Counted from the first letter of the stretch, positions 1 to 8,702 are shown. The stretch is 64,000 nt of DNA from Streptomyces sp. CHD11 (GCF_018638295.1 NZ_JABTTS010000028.1:1-64000); one strand, 5' to 3'. Made by a program: numbers and translations. The notes: a model not told the origin generated them from the letters alone.

Positions 1-214
1 GAGCTTGACCACCTCGGCTCAGCACCCCCGCGTCACCGCAGACGCACCCGAGGCTGGGGACCGGCCATCGGTCACAGGCCGGAGTAGTCGACTCCTCTCC
101 TTGCAACTACCACTGCATGACAGCGACTTCACGTCGCACTGAAAGCGCGAGGCTAATGTTTAGCTCTGCCCTTACCCCAGACCGAACCACTTCGAGCAAG
201 GATGCGTCGTCGGC

Positions 215-1390
215 ATGACGCTGCGGGACCAGGAGGAGATCGTCGACGCCGAACTCGTCGAGGACGGGGAGTTGGTGCGCGCCGCGCCGACTGCCCGTCC
301 GCTCGTCGACGCGCACACGGTGCTGATGCCGGGCGAGGAGATCCCGACCAGCGACGACCCCCGCATGACGTACACGGAGCGGGACCTGTACGTCAGCGAG
401 GAGACCGCCCAGGCCCTCAAGGAGGCGGAGCGGGAGGGGTCGCCGCAGCGGCGTACAGCGATGCGGTTGTTCGAGGCGTGGTGTGCGGAGCAGGGGCGCG
501 TGGCGAAGCCCTGCACGACGGCGACGTACACGGAGTACGGCCGGCACCTGATGGCGAAGGGCCTCAAGGTCACGACGATCCGGCACTACATGTCCCTGAT
601 CCGGACGTCCATGCCGCCCGGGAAGAAGCCGGACAACAGCCTGTTCATGCTGCTCCTGGGGCAGTACCGGAAGAAGAACAAGCGGGCGCTGCGCAGGAAG
701 GAAGCGTTCCCGATCACGCTGCCGTACCTGGTCCCGATGATGGAGAAGGCGGAGGCGGATGACCGGCCGATCGGCTGGCGCGACTCGGCAATGTTCGCCT
801 TCGGGTACCGGTTCCTCGGGCGCAGCATCGAAGACGTCGACCTGGACCTCGAGGACCTGACGATCATCGACGACCGCGTGTTCGTCTGGCTCGCCGAGGA
901 CAAGACCCACCAGGGCGAGGAGCAAACGATCACCCTGCACGACCGGGAAGACCTGCGCCTCATCTTCCGCCTGCGCCGGTACGTCAACTGGCTGGCCGAG
1001 CAGGGCATCACCACCGGGCCGGTGTGGCGGGAGATCCTGCGCAGCGGAAAGGTCGCGTCGCCAGAGACCCGGGCCACGAAAGGGGGCGGGGCCACCAAGC
1101 GCGGCCTCTACCTGCGCCCGCAGACCGTGAACGACCGGGTGAAGCACTGGTTCGCCACGGCCGGGCTCAAGAGCGACGGGCGCCCCGTCTCCTCGCACGG
1201 CCTTCGCGCCGGCGGCGCCACCGACCTCGGCACGAGCGGCGCGACGGACGAGGAGCTGGAAGCGGCCGGCCGCTGGAAGAAGGGCTCACGCATGCCTCGG
1301 GAGCGGTACGTCCGGCCGACCAAGAACGCGGCCCGAGACCTCTTCAAGAAGGTGCCGGTGCACGACCCGAACGCCCAGGCACAGGAGTGA
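215..1390 (+). CDS. Tyrosine recombinase / integrase
   Basis: A 391-residue site-specific recombinase of the phage-integrase (tyrosine recombinase) type, expected to cut and rejoin DNA at attachment sites. Residues about 55-180 look like a SAM-like core-binding domain. The catalytic domain follows, with an Arg in LGRSIEDVDL near residue 203, the H-G-L-R box near 328-331, a Trp in the box-III His/Trp position near 354 (GRWKKGS) and the nucleophilic Tyr near 365 (RERYVRP). The ATG start has AAGGA at 198-202. No excisionase, replication gene or tRNA attachment site is visible beside it, so it is either the edge of an element lying left of the window or an orphan. The fold is confident; the target site is unknown. 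Confidence 0.85.
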   Translation: MTLRDQEEIVDAELVEDGELVRAAPTARPLVDAHTVLMPGEEIPTSDDPRMTYTERDLYVSEETAQALKEAEREGSPQRRTAMRLFEAWCAEQGRVAKPCTTATYTEYGRHLMAKGLKVTTIRHYMSLIRTSMPPGKKPDNSLFMLLLGQYRKKNKRALRRKEAFPITLPYLVPMMEKAEADDRPIGWRDSAMFAFGYRFLGRSIEDVDLDLEDLTIIDDRVFVWLAEDKTHQGEEQTITLHDREDLRLIFRLRRYVNWLAEQGITTGPVWREILRSGKVASPETRATKGGGATKRGLYLRPQTVNDRVKHWFATAGLKSDGRPVSSHGLRAGGATDLGTSGATDEELEAAGRWKKGSRMPRERYVRPTKNAARDLFKKVPVHDPNAQAQE

Positions 1391-1404
1391 CCTGAGCATG
1401 TGAC

Positions 1405-1433
1405 GGGGGCCCGCACAGCCGTGTACGGGCCCC
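1405..1433 (+). terminator. Hairpin after the integrase
   Basis: GGGGCCCG at 1406-1413 pairs with CGGGCCCC at 1426-1433 around a 12-nt loop, 15 bases after the integrase stop. There is no U-tract, which is usual for Streptomyces terminators. Confidence 0.6.
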
Positions 1434-1756
1434 TTCGGACGTGCTCAGGCGGGGAGGGGAACACGGCGCGCATAGCGGCCGCGGTGAGGACGCAGAGGAT
1501 GCCCGCAAGACGTCGCTCAGCTCCCCCAGGGCGTTAAAGGGCGGGCTGCCGTTCGGGGCAACGTCGAGCACGGACTGGACGGCGGAGCGGGCCCGGCCGG
1601 TGGCGTCGATCTGCTACTCGACGTCGGCCATCACTTCGGCGGGGAGAGCTGGAAGGTGCAGGACAGGGCGGCGGCGTTGTCGAGGGCGATGAGCGGGTCG
1701 ACGGTGAGGGGGACGATCAGGAACCTGCTGGACCCTCTGCTGATGCGGCCGAGCAT
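1430..1756 (-). pseudogene. Degenerate remnant of two overlapping small genes
   Basis: On the minus strand an open frame from ATG 1756 ends in protein-like sequence (DPLIALDNAAALSC...LSPPK) at a TGA (1631-1633). That stop overlaps the ATG of a second frame (MADVE). The second frame hits a TAG at 1614-1616 after five codons but then continues as plausible coding sequence (QIDATGRARSAV...FNALGELSDVL) toward 1440. The TGATG overlap and the Streptomyces-like codon use past the stop suggest a decayed gene pair, perhaps part of the element that brought the integrase. I do not recognise the family. The rest of 1391-1948 shows only the hairpin after the integrase. Confidence 0.35.
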
Positions 1757-1948
1757 GACTGTTTGACACCAAAATTTCCGGCGCCCCTGCCTCGTGAGCT
1801 TCCCTATCTGGCCAGCTGACCAGCGAGGCAAGGCACCTGACACCCCATCAGAACGAGCGTCAAATGAGCGTCACGAGCGTCATTTCAGCGTCAAGATATC
1901 GCCCGTAACGCCCACACCGCACATAATGCGCACGGGTAAAGTCGCAGG

Positions 1949-3277
1949 TCAGGACCCCTTCGCGACCGGTTCAAGGGTCGCGACACACTCCACGTGGTGC
2001 GTCATCGGGAACAGGTCGAACACCCGTAGCGTCCGCACCCGGTAGCCGCCGTCGCGGAAGTACGCCAGGTCGCGCGCCAGGGCCGCCGGGTCGCAGGCGA
2101 CGTAGGCGATGCGGCGGGCGCCCAGGGACGACAGCTGTCCCACCGTCTTGCGGCCGGCGCCCGCGCGGGGCGGGTCGAGGACGATGAGGTCGACCTCGTC
2201 GATGCCCGTGCGGGGCAGGACCGACTCGACCTTGCCCTGCTCGATGCGGACGCGGGGGAAGTCCTCGAGGTTGTGGCGGGCGTCCTCGGCCGCGCGCTTG
2301 CCGGACTCGATGCCGAGGACCGCGCCCGCCTCGCCGACCCGGTCGGCCAGGGCGCCCGCGAAGAGGCCGACTCCGCAGTAGAGGTCGAGGGCCATGTCGC
2401 CCTTGCGGGGCAGCAGACCCTGCATGACCGCGGTGACGAGGGTGTCCGCGGCCTGCGGGTGTACCTGCCAGAAGCCGCCGCCGGCGACGCGGTGCGTGCG
2501 GCCGTCCGCGCGTTCACGGACGAAGGGGCGGCCGTGGACGCGGTGGAGCTGGCCGGAGCGTTCGTCGACGCGCATGACCGAGACGGGGCGGTCGAGTTCG
2601 ACCAGGGGGAGGCGGGCGCCGGGCTTGGGGGTGAGGACGACCTGGCGGTCCTGGGAACCGGTCGCGGCGATCGCCTCGACGGAGTCCATGCCCGTCCAGT
2701 CCCGCTTCTCGATGCCCAGCTCGCTGACCCCGTCCGCGGCGATCATGCAGTGGTCGATCGGCTCGACCTCGTGCGAGCGGTGCCGGCGCAGTCCCGCACG
2801 GCCGTCGGCGGTGACGGCGTACTGCACGCGGGTGCGCCACGCCGGGACCTGGCCGGCCGGGACCTTGTCGCCCTCGGCCGGCATCACGGTGCCGTCCCAG
2901 CCGGCCTCCTCGGGCGTCAGCCCGGCGAGGTGCCGCAGCTGCTCGGTGACGACCTCGCCCTTGAGGCGCCGCTGGGCGCCGGGCTTGGCGTGCTGCCAGT
3001 CGCAGCCGCCGCAGCGGCCGGGACCGGCGAACGGGCAGGGGGCGTCGATGCGGTCCTTGGAGGCGTCCAGCACCCGCACCGCGTCCGCGCGCAGGAAGCG
3101 GGCCCCCTCCTCGCCCTCGGTGACCTGGGCGACGACCCGTTCGCCGGGCAGGGCGTGCCGGACGAAGAGGACCTGTCCCTCGGAGGTACGGGCGATGCAG
3201 TGGCCGCCGTGGGCGACGGGGCCGATCTCGACCTCGTACTCCTCCCCCACCAGTGATTTCCTCGGTTCTGCCTGCAT
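1949..3277 (-). CDS. TRAM-domain class I SAM-dependent RNA methyltransferase (TrmA/RlmD family)
   Basis: A 442-residue RNA uracil-C5 methyltransferase, acting on tRNA or 23S rRNA in the cytoplasm. The N-terminus (VGEEYEVEIGPVAHGGHCIA) is a TRAM RNA-binding domain. A Cys cluster near residues 80-100 (CPFAGPGRCGGC) fits the Fe-S site of RlmD/RumA enzymes. The C-terminal Rossmann domain has LDLYCGVGLFAG (SAM motif I), LIVLDPPRAG and the catalytic Cys in YVACDPAALARDL. The ATG at 3277 begins MQAEPRKSLVGEE. The open frame continues far upstream only because it runs antisense through the neighbouring permease frame. It lies 68 nt downstream of the kimA-like gene on the same strand. Whether the target is tRNA U54 or rRNA cannot be decided here. 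Confidence 0.9.
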   Translation of the reverse strand: MQAEPRKSLVGEEYEVEIGPVAHGGHCIARTSEGQVLFVRHALPGERVVAQVTEGEEGARFLRADAVRVLDASKDRIDAPCPFAGPGRCGGCDWQHAKPGAQRRLKGEVVTEQLRHLAGLTPEEAGWDGTVMPAEGDKVPAGQVPAWRTRVQYAVTADGRAGLRRHRSHEVEPIDHCMIAADGVSELGIEKRDWTGMDSVEAIAATGSQDRQVVLTPKPGARLPLVELDRPVSVMRVDERSGQLHRVHGRPFVRERADGRTHRVAGGGFWQVHPQAADTLVTAVMQGLLPRKGDMALDLYCGVGLFAGALADRVGEAGAVLGIESGKRAAEDARHNLEDFPRVRIEQGKVESVLPRTGIDEVDLIVLDPPRAGAGRKTVGQLSSLGARRIAYVACDPAALARDLAYFRDGGYRVRTLRVFDLFPMTHHVECVATLEPVAKGS

Positions 3278-3345
3278 GGCGGGGTGACTCCACAACATCG
3301 GGAACGGTCGGGCCGCGAGGCCCGGGACAACAACAACCAACCAGT

Positions 3346-5391
3346 CTACGTGTGCGGGGAGGAGTCCTTCCCCCGCTCCTTCGGGCCGCGGCGCACCGAG
3401 CCGGGGGCGGCCCAGTCCGCCCGCCTGCGGGCCCGCTTCCTGGCCACCTCGGAGGATTCCAGCTGGTACGGCACCGAGGTCACCATCACACCCGGGGTGA
3501 ACAGCAGCCGGCCCTTCAGGCGCAGCGCGCTCTGGTTGTGCAGCAGGTGTTCGTACCAGTGGCCGACCACGTACTCGGGGATGATCACGGACACGACGGC
3601 GCGCGGTGCCTGGTTGCGCAGGCTCTTGACGTACTCGATGACGGGCCGCGTGACCTCCCGGTACGGCGAGTCGAGCACCTTGAGCGGTACGTCGATGCCA
3701 CGCCGTTCCCATTCCTGGCGCAGTGCCCTGGTCTCGTCCGGGTCCACGTTGACGCTGAGCGCCTCCAATGTGTCGGAACGCATCAGCCGGGCGTAGGCGA
3801 GCGCCCGCAGGGCGGGGCGGTGGATCTTGGAGATCAGGACGACGGAGTGGACCCGGGACGGCCGCGCGCTGTCGTCGGTCGGGGTGTCCGGCGCCGCGAT
3901 CTCCTCGGCGACCCGGTCGTAGTGCTTGCGGATCGCCGTCATCGTCACGTAGAAGACGCACATCCCGAGCAGCGCGACCCAGGCGCCGTGGGTGAACTTG
4001 GTGACGAGTACGACGACCAGGACCAGGCCGGTGAAGAAGGCACCGAAGGTGTTGATGGCCCGGGAGCGGATCATGCGGCGGCGTTCGGTCCGGTCCCGCT
4101 CGGTGGCCAGCAGCCGGTTCCAGTGCCGGACCATGCCGGTCTGGCTGAGGGTGAAGGACACGAACACGCCGACGATGTAGAGCTGGATCAGCCGCGTGGA
4201 GTCGGCTCCGTAGATCCCCACCAGCAGTCCGGCGGCGCCCGCGAGCAGCACGATGCCGTTGGAGAAGGCGAGGCGGTCGCCGCGGGTGTGCAGCTGGCGG
4301 GGGAGGTAGCGGTCCTGGGCAAGGATCGAACCGAGCAGCGGGAAGCCGTTGTAGGCGGTGTTCGCGGCGAGGAACAGCACCAGCGCGGTGGCGGCGGCGA
4401 GGATCACGAACAGAACGCTGCCGTGGCCGAAGACGGCCTCGGCGACCTGGGAGATCACCGGGTCCTGGACGTAGTCCGGTCCGAGCGGTACGCCGTCGTG
4501 GGTCAGGTCCTCGGCGGGGTTCTCGGCCATGCGGACGCCGGTGGCGGAGGCCAGCGCGATGATGCCGCAGAACATGGTGACGGCGAGCAGGCCCATCATG
4601 GCGAGCGTGGTCGCCGCGTTGCGCGCCTTGGGCCGGCGGAAGGCGGGGACGCCGTTGGAGATCGCCTCGACTCCGGTGAGCGCCGCGCAGCCGGAGGAGA
4701 AGGCGCGCAGGAGCAGGAAGAGCAGAGCGAAGCCGGCGAGGCTCGAATGCTCGGCCTCGATCTCGAACTCCGCGGTCGGTGCCCGCATGTCGTCGCCGAG
4801 CACGACCGAGCGGAAGCTCCCCCACGCGATCATGAGAAAAACGCCGGTGACGAAGACGTAGGTGGGGATCGCGAAGAGTGTGCCCGATTCCCTGACCCCG
4901 CGCAGATTCATCAGCGTGAGCAGCACGATCACGCCGATAGCGCAGGCCACCTTGTGCTCGACGACGAACGGGACGGCCGAGCCCAGGTTCTCTATGCCGG
5001 CGGAGATCGACACGGCGACGGTCAGGACGTAGTCGACGAGCAGGGCGCTGGCGACGGTCAGACCGGCTCTGGGGCCGAGGTTGGTGGTGGCCACCTCGTA
5101 GTCGCCGCCGCCGCTCGGGTACTCACGGACGTTCTGCCGGTAGCTGGCGACGACGGTGAGCATCAGCAGGACGACCGCCACGGCGATCCAGGGGCTGAAG
5201 TGGTACGCCGACAGGCCCGCGATGGACAGGACCAGCAGTACCTCGCCGGGGGCGTACGCCACGGACGACAGCGGGTCGGAGGCGAAGACGGGGAGTGCGA
5301 CGCGCTTCGGCAGGAGCGTTTCCCCGAGCCGGTCGCTGCGCAGTGCGCGCCCGATGAGGATCCGTTTGGGCACGTCGGTCAGTTTGGACAC
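3346..5391 (-). CDS. KimA-like APC-superfamily permease, probable K+ importer
   Basis: A 681-residue membrane transporter of the APC superfamily with about 12 hydrophobic segments in the first 450 residues and a long cytosolic C-terminal domain. Such genes are usually called amino-acid permeases. The N-terminal signatures (SDPLSSVAYAPGEVLLVLS, YPSGGGDYEVA, LLVDYVLTVAVSIS, LRAFSSGCAALTGVEAISNG) closely match what I remember of Bacillus KimA, a c-di-AMP-controlled K+/H+ symporter. The divergent neighbours are two TrkA/RCK K+-channel regulators, which supports a potassium role. The GTG start at 5391 begins SKLTDVPKRILIG; its ribosome site is weak. The family placement is strong; K+ as substrate is inferred from similarity and context. 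Confidence 0.8.
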   Translation of the reverse strand: MSKLTDVPKRILIGRALRSDRLGETLLPKRVALPVFASDPLSSVAYAPGEVLLVLSIAGLSAYHFSPWIAVAVVLLMLTVVASYRQNVREYPSGGGDYEVATTNLGPRAGLTVASALLVDYVLTVAVSISAGIENLGSAVPFVVEHKVACAIGVIVLLTLMNLRGVRESGTLFAIPTYVFVTGVFLMIAWGSFRSVVLGDDMRAPTAEFEIEAEHSSLAGFALLFLLLRAFSSGCAALTGVEAISNGVPAFRRPKARNAATTLAMMGLLAVTMFCGIIALASATGVRMAENPAEDLTHDGVPLGPDYVQDPVISQVAEAVFGHGSVLFVILAAATALVLFLAANTAYNGFPLLGSILAQDRYLPRQLHTRGDRLAFSNGIVLLAGAAGLLVGIYGADSTRLIQLYIVGVFVSFTLSQTGMVRHWNRLLATERDRTERRRMIRSRAINTFGAFFTGLVLVVVLVTKFTHGAWVALLGMCVFYVTMTAIRKHYDRVAEEIAAPDTPTDDSARPSRVHSVVLISKIHRPALRALAYARLMRSDTLEALSVNVDPDETRALRQEWERRGIDVPLKVLDSPYREVTRPVIEYVKSLRNQAPRAVVSVIIPEYVVGHWYEHLLHNQSALRLKGRLLFTPGVMVTSVPYQLESSEVARKRARRRADWAAPGSVRRGPKERGKDSSPHT

Positions 5392-5476
5392 AACAGTGGA
5401 TCGTAGGCCGTGGGGCAGAGGGTGGCGCACTCGCCACCCGACATCCGTACGGGGTCCGTACGGCCTCGGCTCTCCG

Positions 5477-5488
5477 GGTGAATTCACC
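5477..5488. promoter_or_regulatory. Perfect 12-bp palindrome upstream of the kimA-like gene
   Basis: GGTGAATTCACC is a perfect palindrome 86 nt upstream of the GTG start of the permease. It could be an operator in the kimA/trkA divergent region. It contains an EcoRI-type core, so chance occurrence is possible. I could not fold a convincing ydaO-type c-di-AMP riboswitch around it. Confidence 0.25.
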
Positions 5489-5577
5489 AGGGCGCGAAGC
5501 CCGGATTCCGCAGGTCGCGGATGTTCCATGCCTATATGACTAACCCGGCCGCAGTCGCCACTCCCCGTGGAGGTCCC

Positions 5578-5673
5578 ATGCACACGACCGCAGAACTGAT
5601 CGGCGCCGCGGCCGCGCTCGTCGCCCTCGGCGTCCTCACCGTGGCGAGCGTACGCAGCATCACGCGACGCTGA
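5578..5673 (+). CDS. 31-residue single-pass membrane peptide
   Basis: A short gene: ATG at 5578 with GTGGAGG at 5566-5572, an ideal spacing. It encodes MHTTAELIGAAAALVALGVL followed by TVASVRSITRR: a polar N-terminus, a single hydrophobic helix of about 18 residues and a basic C-terminal tail, so a positive-inside membrane peptide. It sits alone in the divergent region between the kimA-like gene and trkA. Small membrane peptides of this kind often accompany K+ transporters (KdpF is one example), but I know of no evidence for this one. Confidence 0.6.
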   Translation: MHTTAELIGAAAALVALGVLTVASVRSITRR

Positions 5674-6006
5674 CCGCGTCACCGGGCGTACGACGGTCCG
5701 CGCAGGCGGCCGCGCCCGCCACCCGCCGAGCCCGGACGGGACGGGTGGGGCGGGGAAGGGCGGGCGTCAGGGGCGACGAGCCGGGGCCCGCTCCCCGCGG
5801 GAGATGCCGGGCCGGCGCATCACATTCGGCTTCCTCCCCCGCCCGGTCCCCGGGTGTCCCCGGGCGCCGGCGATACGTTGGACTCGGCACACGGACACGG
5901 GCCGCCGGGCCCCGGAGGGCGTCAGGACCGCGGTCCCCCGGCATGATGTTGTCCGGCGGCCCGCTTTCAGGCCGCGAAGTCCTGCCTGGCGAGCCGAAAG
6001 AGAGAC
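5674..6006. other. Non-coding leader region upstream of the trkA pair
   Basis: About 330 bases without a gene. CCACCCG (5719-5725) can pair with CGGGTGG (5742-5748) and may terminate the 31-residue peptide gene. A TACGTT hexamer near 5873 is a weak -10 candidate for the trkA transcript. No tRNA or recognisable riboswitch is seen. Confidence 0.35.
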
Positions 6007-6057
6007 ATGAGCACCAAGGTCATGAAGGTCGAAGGGCCTGCAGGAAGCGCGGGGTGA
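6007..6057 (+). CDS. Possible 16-residue leader peptide before trkA
   Basis: An ATG at 6007 opens a 16-codon frame (MSTKVMKVEGPAGSAG) that stops at 6055-6057, four bases before the trkA ATG at 6062. It is preceded by a purine-rich GAAAGAGAG. The main trkA start lacks a well-placed ribosome site of its own, so translational coupling from this leader is plausible. It could equally be chance. Confidence 0.3.
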   Translation: MSTKVMKVEGPAGSAG

Positions 6058-6061
6058 CGCG

Positions 6062-6733
6062 ATGCACATTGTCATCATGGGCTGCGGAAGGGTGGGTTCC
6101 GCCTTGGCCCAGACCCTGGAGGAACAGGGACACACGGTCGCCGTGATCGACCGGGACCCCACCGCCTTCCGCCGGCTCGGCTCCTCGTTCGGCGGCCGCC
6201 GGGTGACCGGCATCGGCTTCGACCAGGACACCCTGCGTGAGGCCGGTATCGAGGACGCGGGCGCCTTCGCCGCCGTCTCCAGCGGCGACAACTCCAACAT
6301 CATCGCCGCGCGGGTGGCCCGGGAGATGTTCGATATCGAGAACGTCGCCGCCCGCATCTACGACCCCCGCCGCGCGGAGGTGTACCAGCGCCTGGGCATC
6401 CCGACCGTGGCGACCGTGCGCTGGACGGCCGACCAGATGCTGCGCCGGCTGCTCCCCTCGGGTGCCGAGCCGCTGTGGCGCGACCCCACCGGCGGCGTCC
6501 AGCTCGCCGAGGTGCACACCTCCACGGCCTGGGTGGGGCACCGGATCAGCAGACTGCAGGACCATACGGGCGTGCGGGTGGCCTTCCTGACCCGGCTCGG
6601 CGAGGCGATCCTGCCCAGCTCGCAGACGGTGTTGCAAGAGGGGGATCTGGTGCACGTGATGATGCGCACCGATGAGATCGACCGGGTCGAGGCGGCGTTC
6701 GCCAAGGGTCCCGAAGAGGAGGGCGGTCACTGA
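6062..6733 (+). CDS. TrkA-family K+ uptake regulator (first RCK protein)
   Basis: A 223-residue cytosolic regulator of K+ transport. The N-terminal RCK_N Rossmann domain starts with IVIMGCGRVGSALAQ (GxGxxG for NAD+ or nucleotide) and has an acidic residue after the second strand (AVIDRD). A C-terminal RCK_C domain (residues about 140-215) usually binds c-di-AMP or nucleotide. It overlaps the second trkA by one base (TGATG), so the two are translationally coupled and probably form a hetero-oligomer. The divergent KimA-like permease and the peptide gene at 5578 point to K+ homeostasis. No TrkH/KtrB channel gene is in the window. Confidence 0.88.
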   Translation: MHIVIMGCGRVGSALAQTLEEQGHTVAVIDRDPTAFRRLGSSFGGRRVTGIGFDQDTLREAGIEDAGAFAAVSSGDNSNIIAARVAREMFDIENVAARIYDPRRAEVYQRLGIPTVATVRWTADQMLRRLLPSGAEPLWRDPTGGVQLAEVHTSTAWVGHRISRLQDHTGVRVAFLTRLGEAILPSSQTVLQEGDLVHVMMRTDEIDRVEAAFAKGPEEEGGH

Positions 6734-7401
6734 TGAGGGTCGCCATTGCCGGGGCCGGTGCCGTCGGCCGCTCGATCGCGGGCGAGCTGCTGGAGAACGG
6801 CCACGAGATCCTGCTGATCGACAAGGCGCCGACCGCCATCTCGGTGGAGCGCGTGCCGCAGGCGGAGTGGCTGCTGGCCGACGCCTGCGAGATCACGTCC
6901 CTGGACGAGGCGGCGCTCCAGCGCTGCAACGTCGTCATCGCCGCGACCGGCGACGACAAGGTCAACCTGGTCGTCTCCCTGCTCGCCAAGACCGAGTACG
7001 GCGTTCCGCGGGTCGTCGCCCGGGTGAACAACCCGAAGAACGAGTGGCTGTTCAACGAGTCCTGGGGCGTGGACGTCGCCGTCTCCACCCCGCGGCTGAT
7101 GTCCGCCCTGGTGGAGGAGGCGGTCAGCGTCGGCGACCTGGTCCGGCTGCTGCGCTTCAGCCACGGTGACGCCAACCTGGTGGAGCTGACCCTGCCGGAG
7201 GAGTCGGCACTGGCCGGCACCCAGGTCGGGGACGTCGAGTGGCCGCAGGACACCTCGCTGGTGACCATCATCCGCGGCACGCGCGTGCTGACGCCGACGC
7301 GGGAGGACTCCCTGGAGGCGGGCGACGAGCTGCTCTTCGTGGCCGCCCAGGCCCGCGAGGAAGAGCTGGAGGACCTGCTCTCGGTCCGCAAGCAGATGTA
7401 G
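6733..7401 (+). CDS. TrkA-family K+ uptake regulator (second RCK protein)
   Basis: A 222-residue paralogue of the preceding protein, with VAIAGAGAVGRSIAGELL as its dinucleotide fold, LLIDKAPTA after strand 2 and an RCK_C domain at about 135-215. It starts at the ATG overlapping the stop of the first trkA. Tandem single-RCK proteins replace the fused double-RCK TrkA of enteric bacteria. Two strong hairpins follow, closing the transcript. The partner transporter is not certain; the KimA-like permease next door is the nearest candidate. Confidence 0.88.
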   Translation: MRVAIAGAGAVGRSIAGELLENGHEILLIDKAPTAISVERVPQAEWLLADACEITSLDEAALQRCNVVIAATGDDKVNLVVSLLAKTEYGVPRVVARVNNPKNEWLFNESWGVDVAVSTPRLMSALVEEAVSVGDLVRLLRFSHGDANLVELTLPEESALAGTQVGDVEWPQDTSLVTIIRGTRVLTPTREDSLEAGDELLFVAAQAREEELEDLLSVRKQM

Positions 7402-7421
7402 GAGCTCGCACCGGTTCGCCG

Positions 7422-7456
7422 CTCGCCCCACCGGGTCGTGGACCCGGTGGGGCGAG
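7422..7456. terminator. Terminator after the trkA pair
   Basis: A perfect 16-bp stem (7422-7437 with 7441-7456) closes on a GTG loop, 21 bases after the second trkA stop. It probably works in both directions between convergent genes. Confidence 0.85.
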
Positions 7457-7482
7457 GCGACGGTGGGGCGAGGCGACACGGA

Positions 7483-7518
7483 AGCGGGGGCGCCCGGACG
7501 GTTCCGGGCGCCCCCGCT
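7483..7518. terminator. Second hairpin, terminator of the DUF3159 gene
   Basis: AGCGGGGGCGCCCGGA (7483-7498) pairs perfectly with 7503-7518 around a CGGT loop. It is 12 bases past the DUF3159 stop on the minus strand and also backs up the trkA terminator. Confidence 0.85.
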
Positions 7519-7529
7519 GTCCGTACGGG

Positions 7530-8300
7530 CTAGGGCTCGCGGCGGTGGCGGCCGGCCGTGGCCGCCCCTTCGCCGTCCTGCGTCTGCGCGGCGGCGGCCT
7601 TCCGCTCTTCCTCCGCGCGCTCCTCCGCCTCCATCTCCGCGAAGACGTCGATCGGCGGCGGCGCCTTCGCCAGGAACACCCAGGTGAGATAGACGGCCAG
7701 CAGGAACGGCGGGATCTTCAGCGCGACCAGTACCCAGCCCAGCTGGGTCGTGTCCGCCCACCAGTACAGGGGGAAGAGGATCGCGCTCTTGGCGAGCAGG
7801 ATCAGTCCCCAGGCCCAGCTGGCCTTGGTGTAGGCCTTCTTGCGTCCGGGGTTACGGGTCCGCCAGGACAGGTTCTCCTTGAACACCGGGCCCAGCATCA
7901 GGCCGATCAGCGGGACGCCCGCCATCGCCGTCACGATGTACGCCAGGGCCAGGCCCAGCGTGTAGAGCATGCCCGGAAGGTAGAAGTCCTTGGCGTTGCC
8001 GGTCATCATCGCGAAGACCACACCGAAGGCCACGCCGAAGACCCCGCTGAAGGCGTGCTTGACGGTGTCCTTGCGCACCAGCCGGACCACGACCATCACC
8101 AGCGCCACGGCGAGCGCCGCGATCGCCGACATGTGCAGGTCCTTGTTGACCGTGTAGATGCTGACGAAGAGGAGCCCGGGCAGCACCGTCTCGACCATGC
8201 CCCGCACCCCGCCGAACGCCTCGAACAGGGCAGCCTCCGTCACCGCCCGGGCGTCGTCCGCGGATGTGTCTTCGGTTGTCGGCTTGTCGAGCGACGTCAC
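7530..8300 (-). CDS. DUF3159 integral membrane protein
   Basis: A 256-residue membrane protein of the DUF3159 family. An acidic N-terminus is followed by AALFEAFGGVRGMVETVLPG and then six or more hydrophobic segments. The last third is a charged, Glu/Ala-rich cytosolic tail (EMEAEERAEEERKAAAA). No enzymatic motif is visible and the function is unknown. It starts three bases downstream of the OB-fold gene, so the two form an operon; in actinobacteria this pair commonly sits next to trk genes. Confidence 0.85.
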   Translation of the reverse strand: MTSLDKPTTEDTSADDARAVTEAALFEAFGGVRGMVETVLPGLLFVSIYTVNKDLHMSAIAALAVALVMVVVRLVRKDTVKHAFSGVFGVAFGVVFAMMTGNAKDFYLPGMLYTLGLALAYIVTAMAGVPLIGLMLGPVFKENLSWRTRNPGRKKAYTKASWAWGLILLAKSAILFPLYWWADTTQLGWVLVALKIPPFLLAVYLTWVFLAKAPPPIDVFAEMEAEERAEEERKAAAAQTQDGEGAATAGRHRREP

Positions 8301-8303
8301 CGG

Positions 8304-8702
8304 CTACTCCCGTCCGAGGGGTCTCAGTTCGTATTTGGGATTGAACAGCACCCGGCGGCCCCGGCTCATGGAGATCCTGCCCGATGCGATCAGCTTGCGC
8401 CCCGGCTCGATCCCGAGGATGGAGCGCCGGCCGAGCCACACCACGTCCAGCGGGGCGGAGCCGTCGAACAGCTCGGCCTCCAGGGCCGGAACTCCCGCAC
8501 GCGGTCGCTGCGTGACCGTGCGCAAGGTACCAGTAACGGTGACGATCTGCCGGTCGCGGCAGTCGCCTATCCGCGTACAGCCGGCGGTCTCGGCGTCCTC
8601 GCGCAGCTCCTCGGACTCCAGGTCCTCCTGAGACGAGGAGAGCCGGTCGAGCATGCGCCGGAACCGGCCTGCCGGCTTCTCGGAACGAGGAACAGCACTC
8701 AT
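8304..8702 (-). CDS. OB-fold nucleic-acid-binding domain protein
   Basis: A 132-residue protein beginning MSAVPRSEKPAGRFRRMLDR. The core (IVTVTGTLRTVTQRP...LEAELFDGSAPLDVVWLGRRSILGIEPGRKLIASGRI) follows the beta-barrel pattern of single-domain OB proteins. The ATG at 8702 is preferred over longer frames because homologous proteins as I remember them start here. It is upstream of and nearly contiguous with the DUF3159 gene. A nucleic-acid-binding role is a family expectation only. Confidence 0.78.
   Translation of the reverse strand: MSAVPRSEKPAGRFRRMLDRLSSSQEDLESEELREDAETAGCTRIGDCRDRQIVTVTGTLRTVTQRPRAGVPALEAELFDGSAPLDVVWLGRRSILGIEPGRKLIASGRISMSRGRRVLFNPKYELRPLGRE

Noticed and set aside
1..214. 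tRNA gene or attachment site at the left edge.
   Set aside because: No cloverleaf with the invariant GTTCRANNC T-loop was found.
1949..4825. A 958-codon frame extending the RNA methyltransferase upstream.
   Set aside because: The extra part runs through the permease gene in a different frame; the real start at 3277 matches the family.
3253..5406. A 717-codon open frame antisense to the KimA-like gene.
   Set aside because: Gly/Asp/Arg-rich composition typical of shadow frames opposite high-GC genes; no motifs, and the opposite strand encodes a clear transporter.
5392..5577. A c-di-AMP (ydaO-type) riboswitch upstream of the KimA-like gene.
   Set aside because: I could not find the conserved core segments in the right order; only a palindrome was seen.
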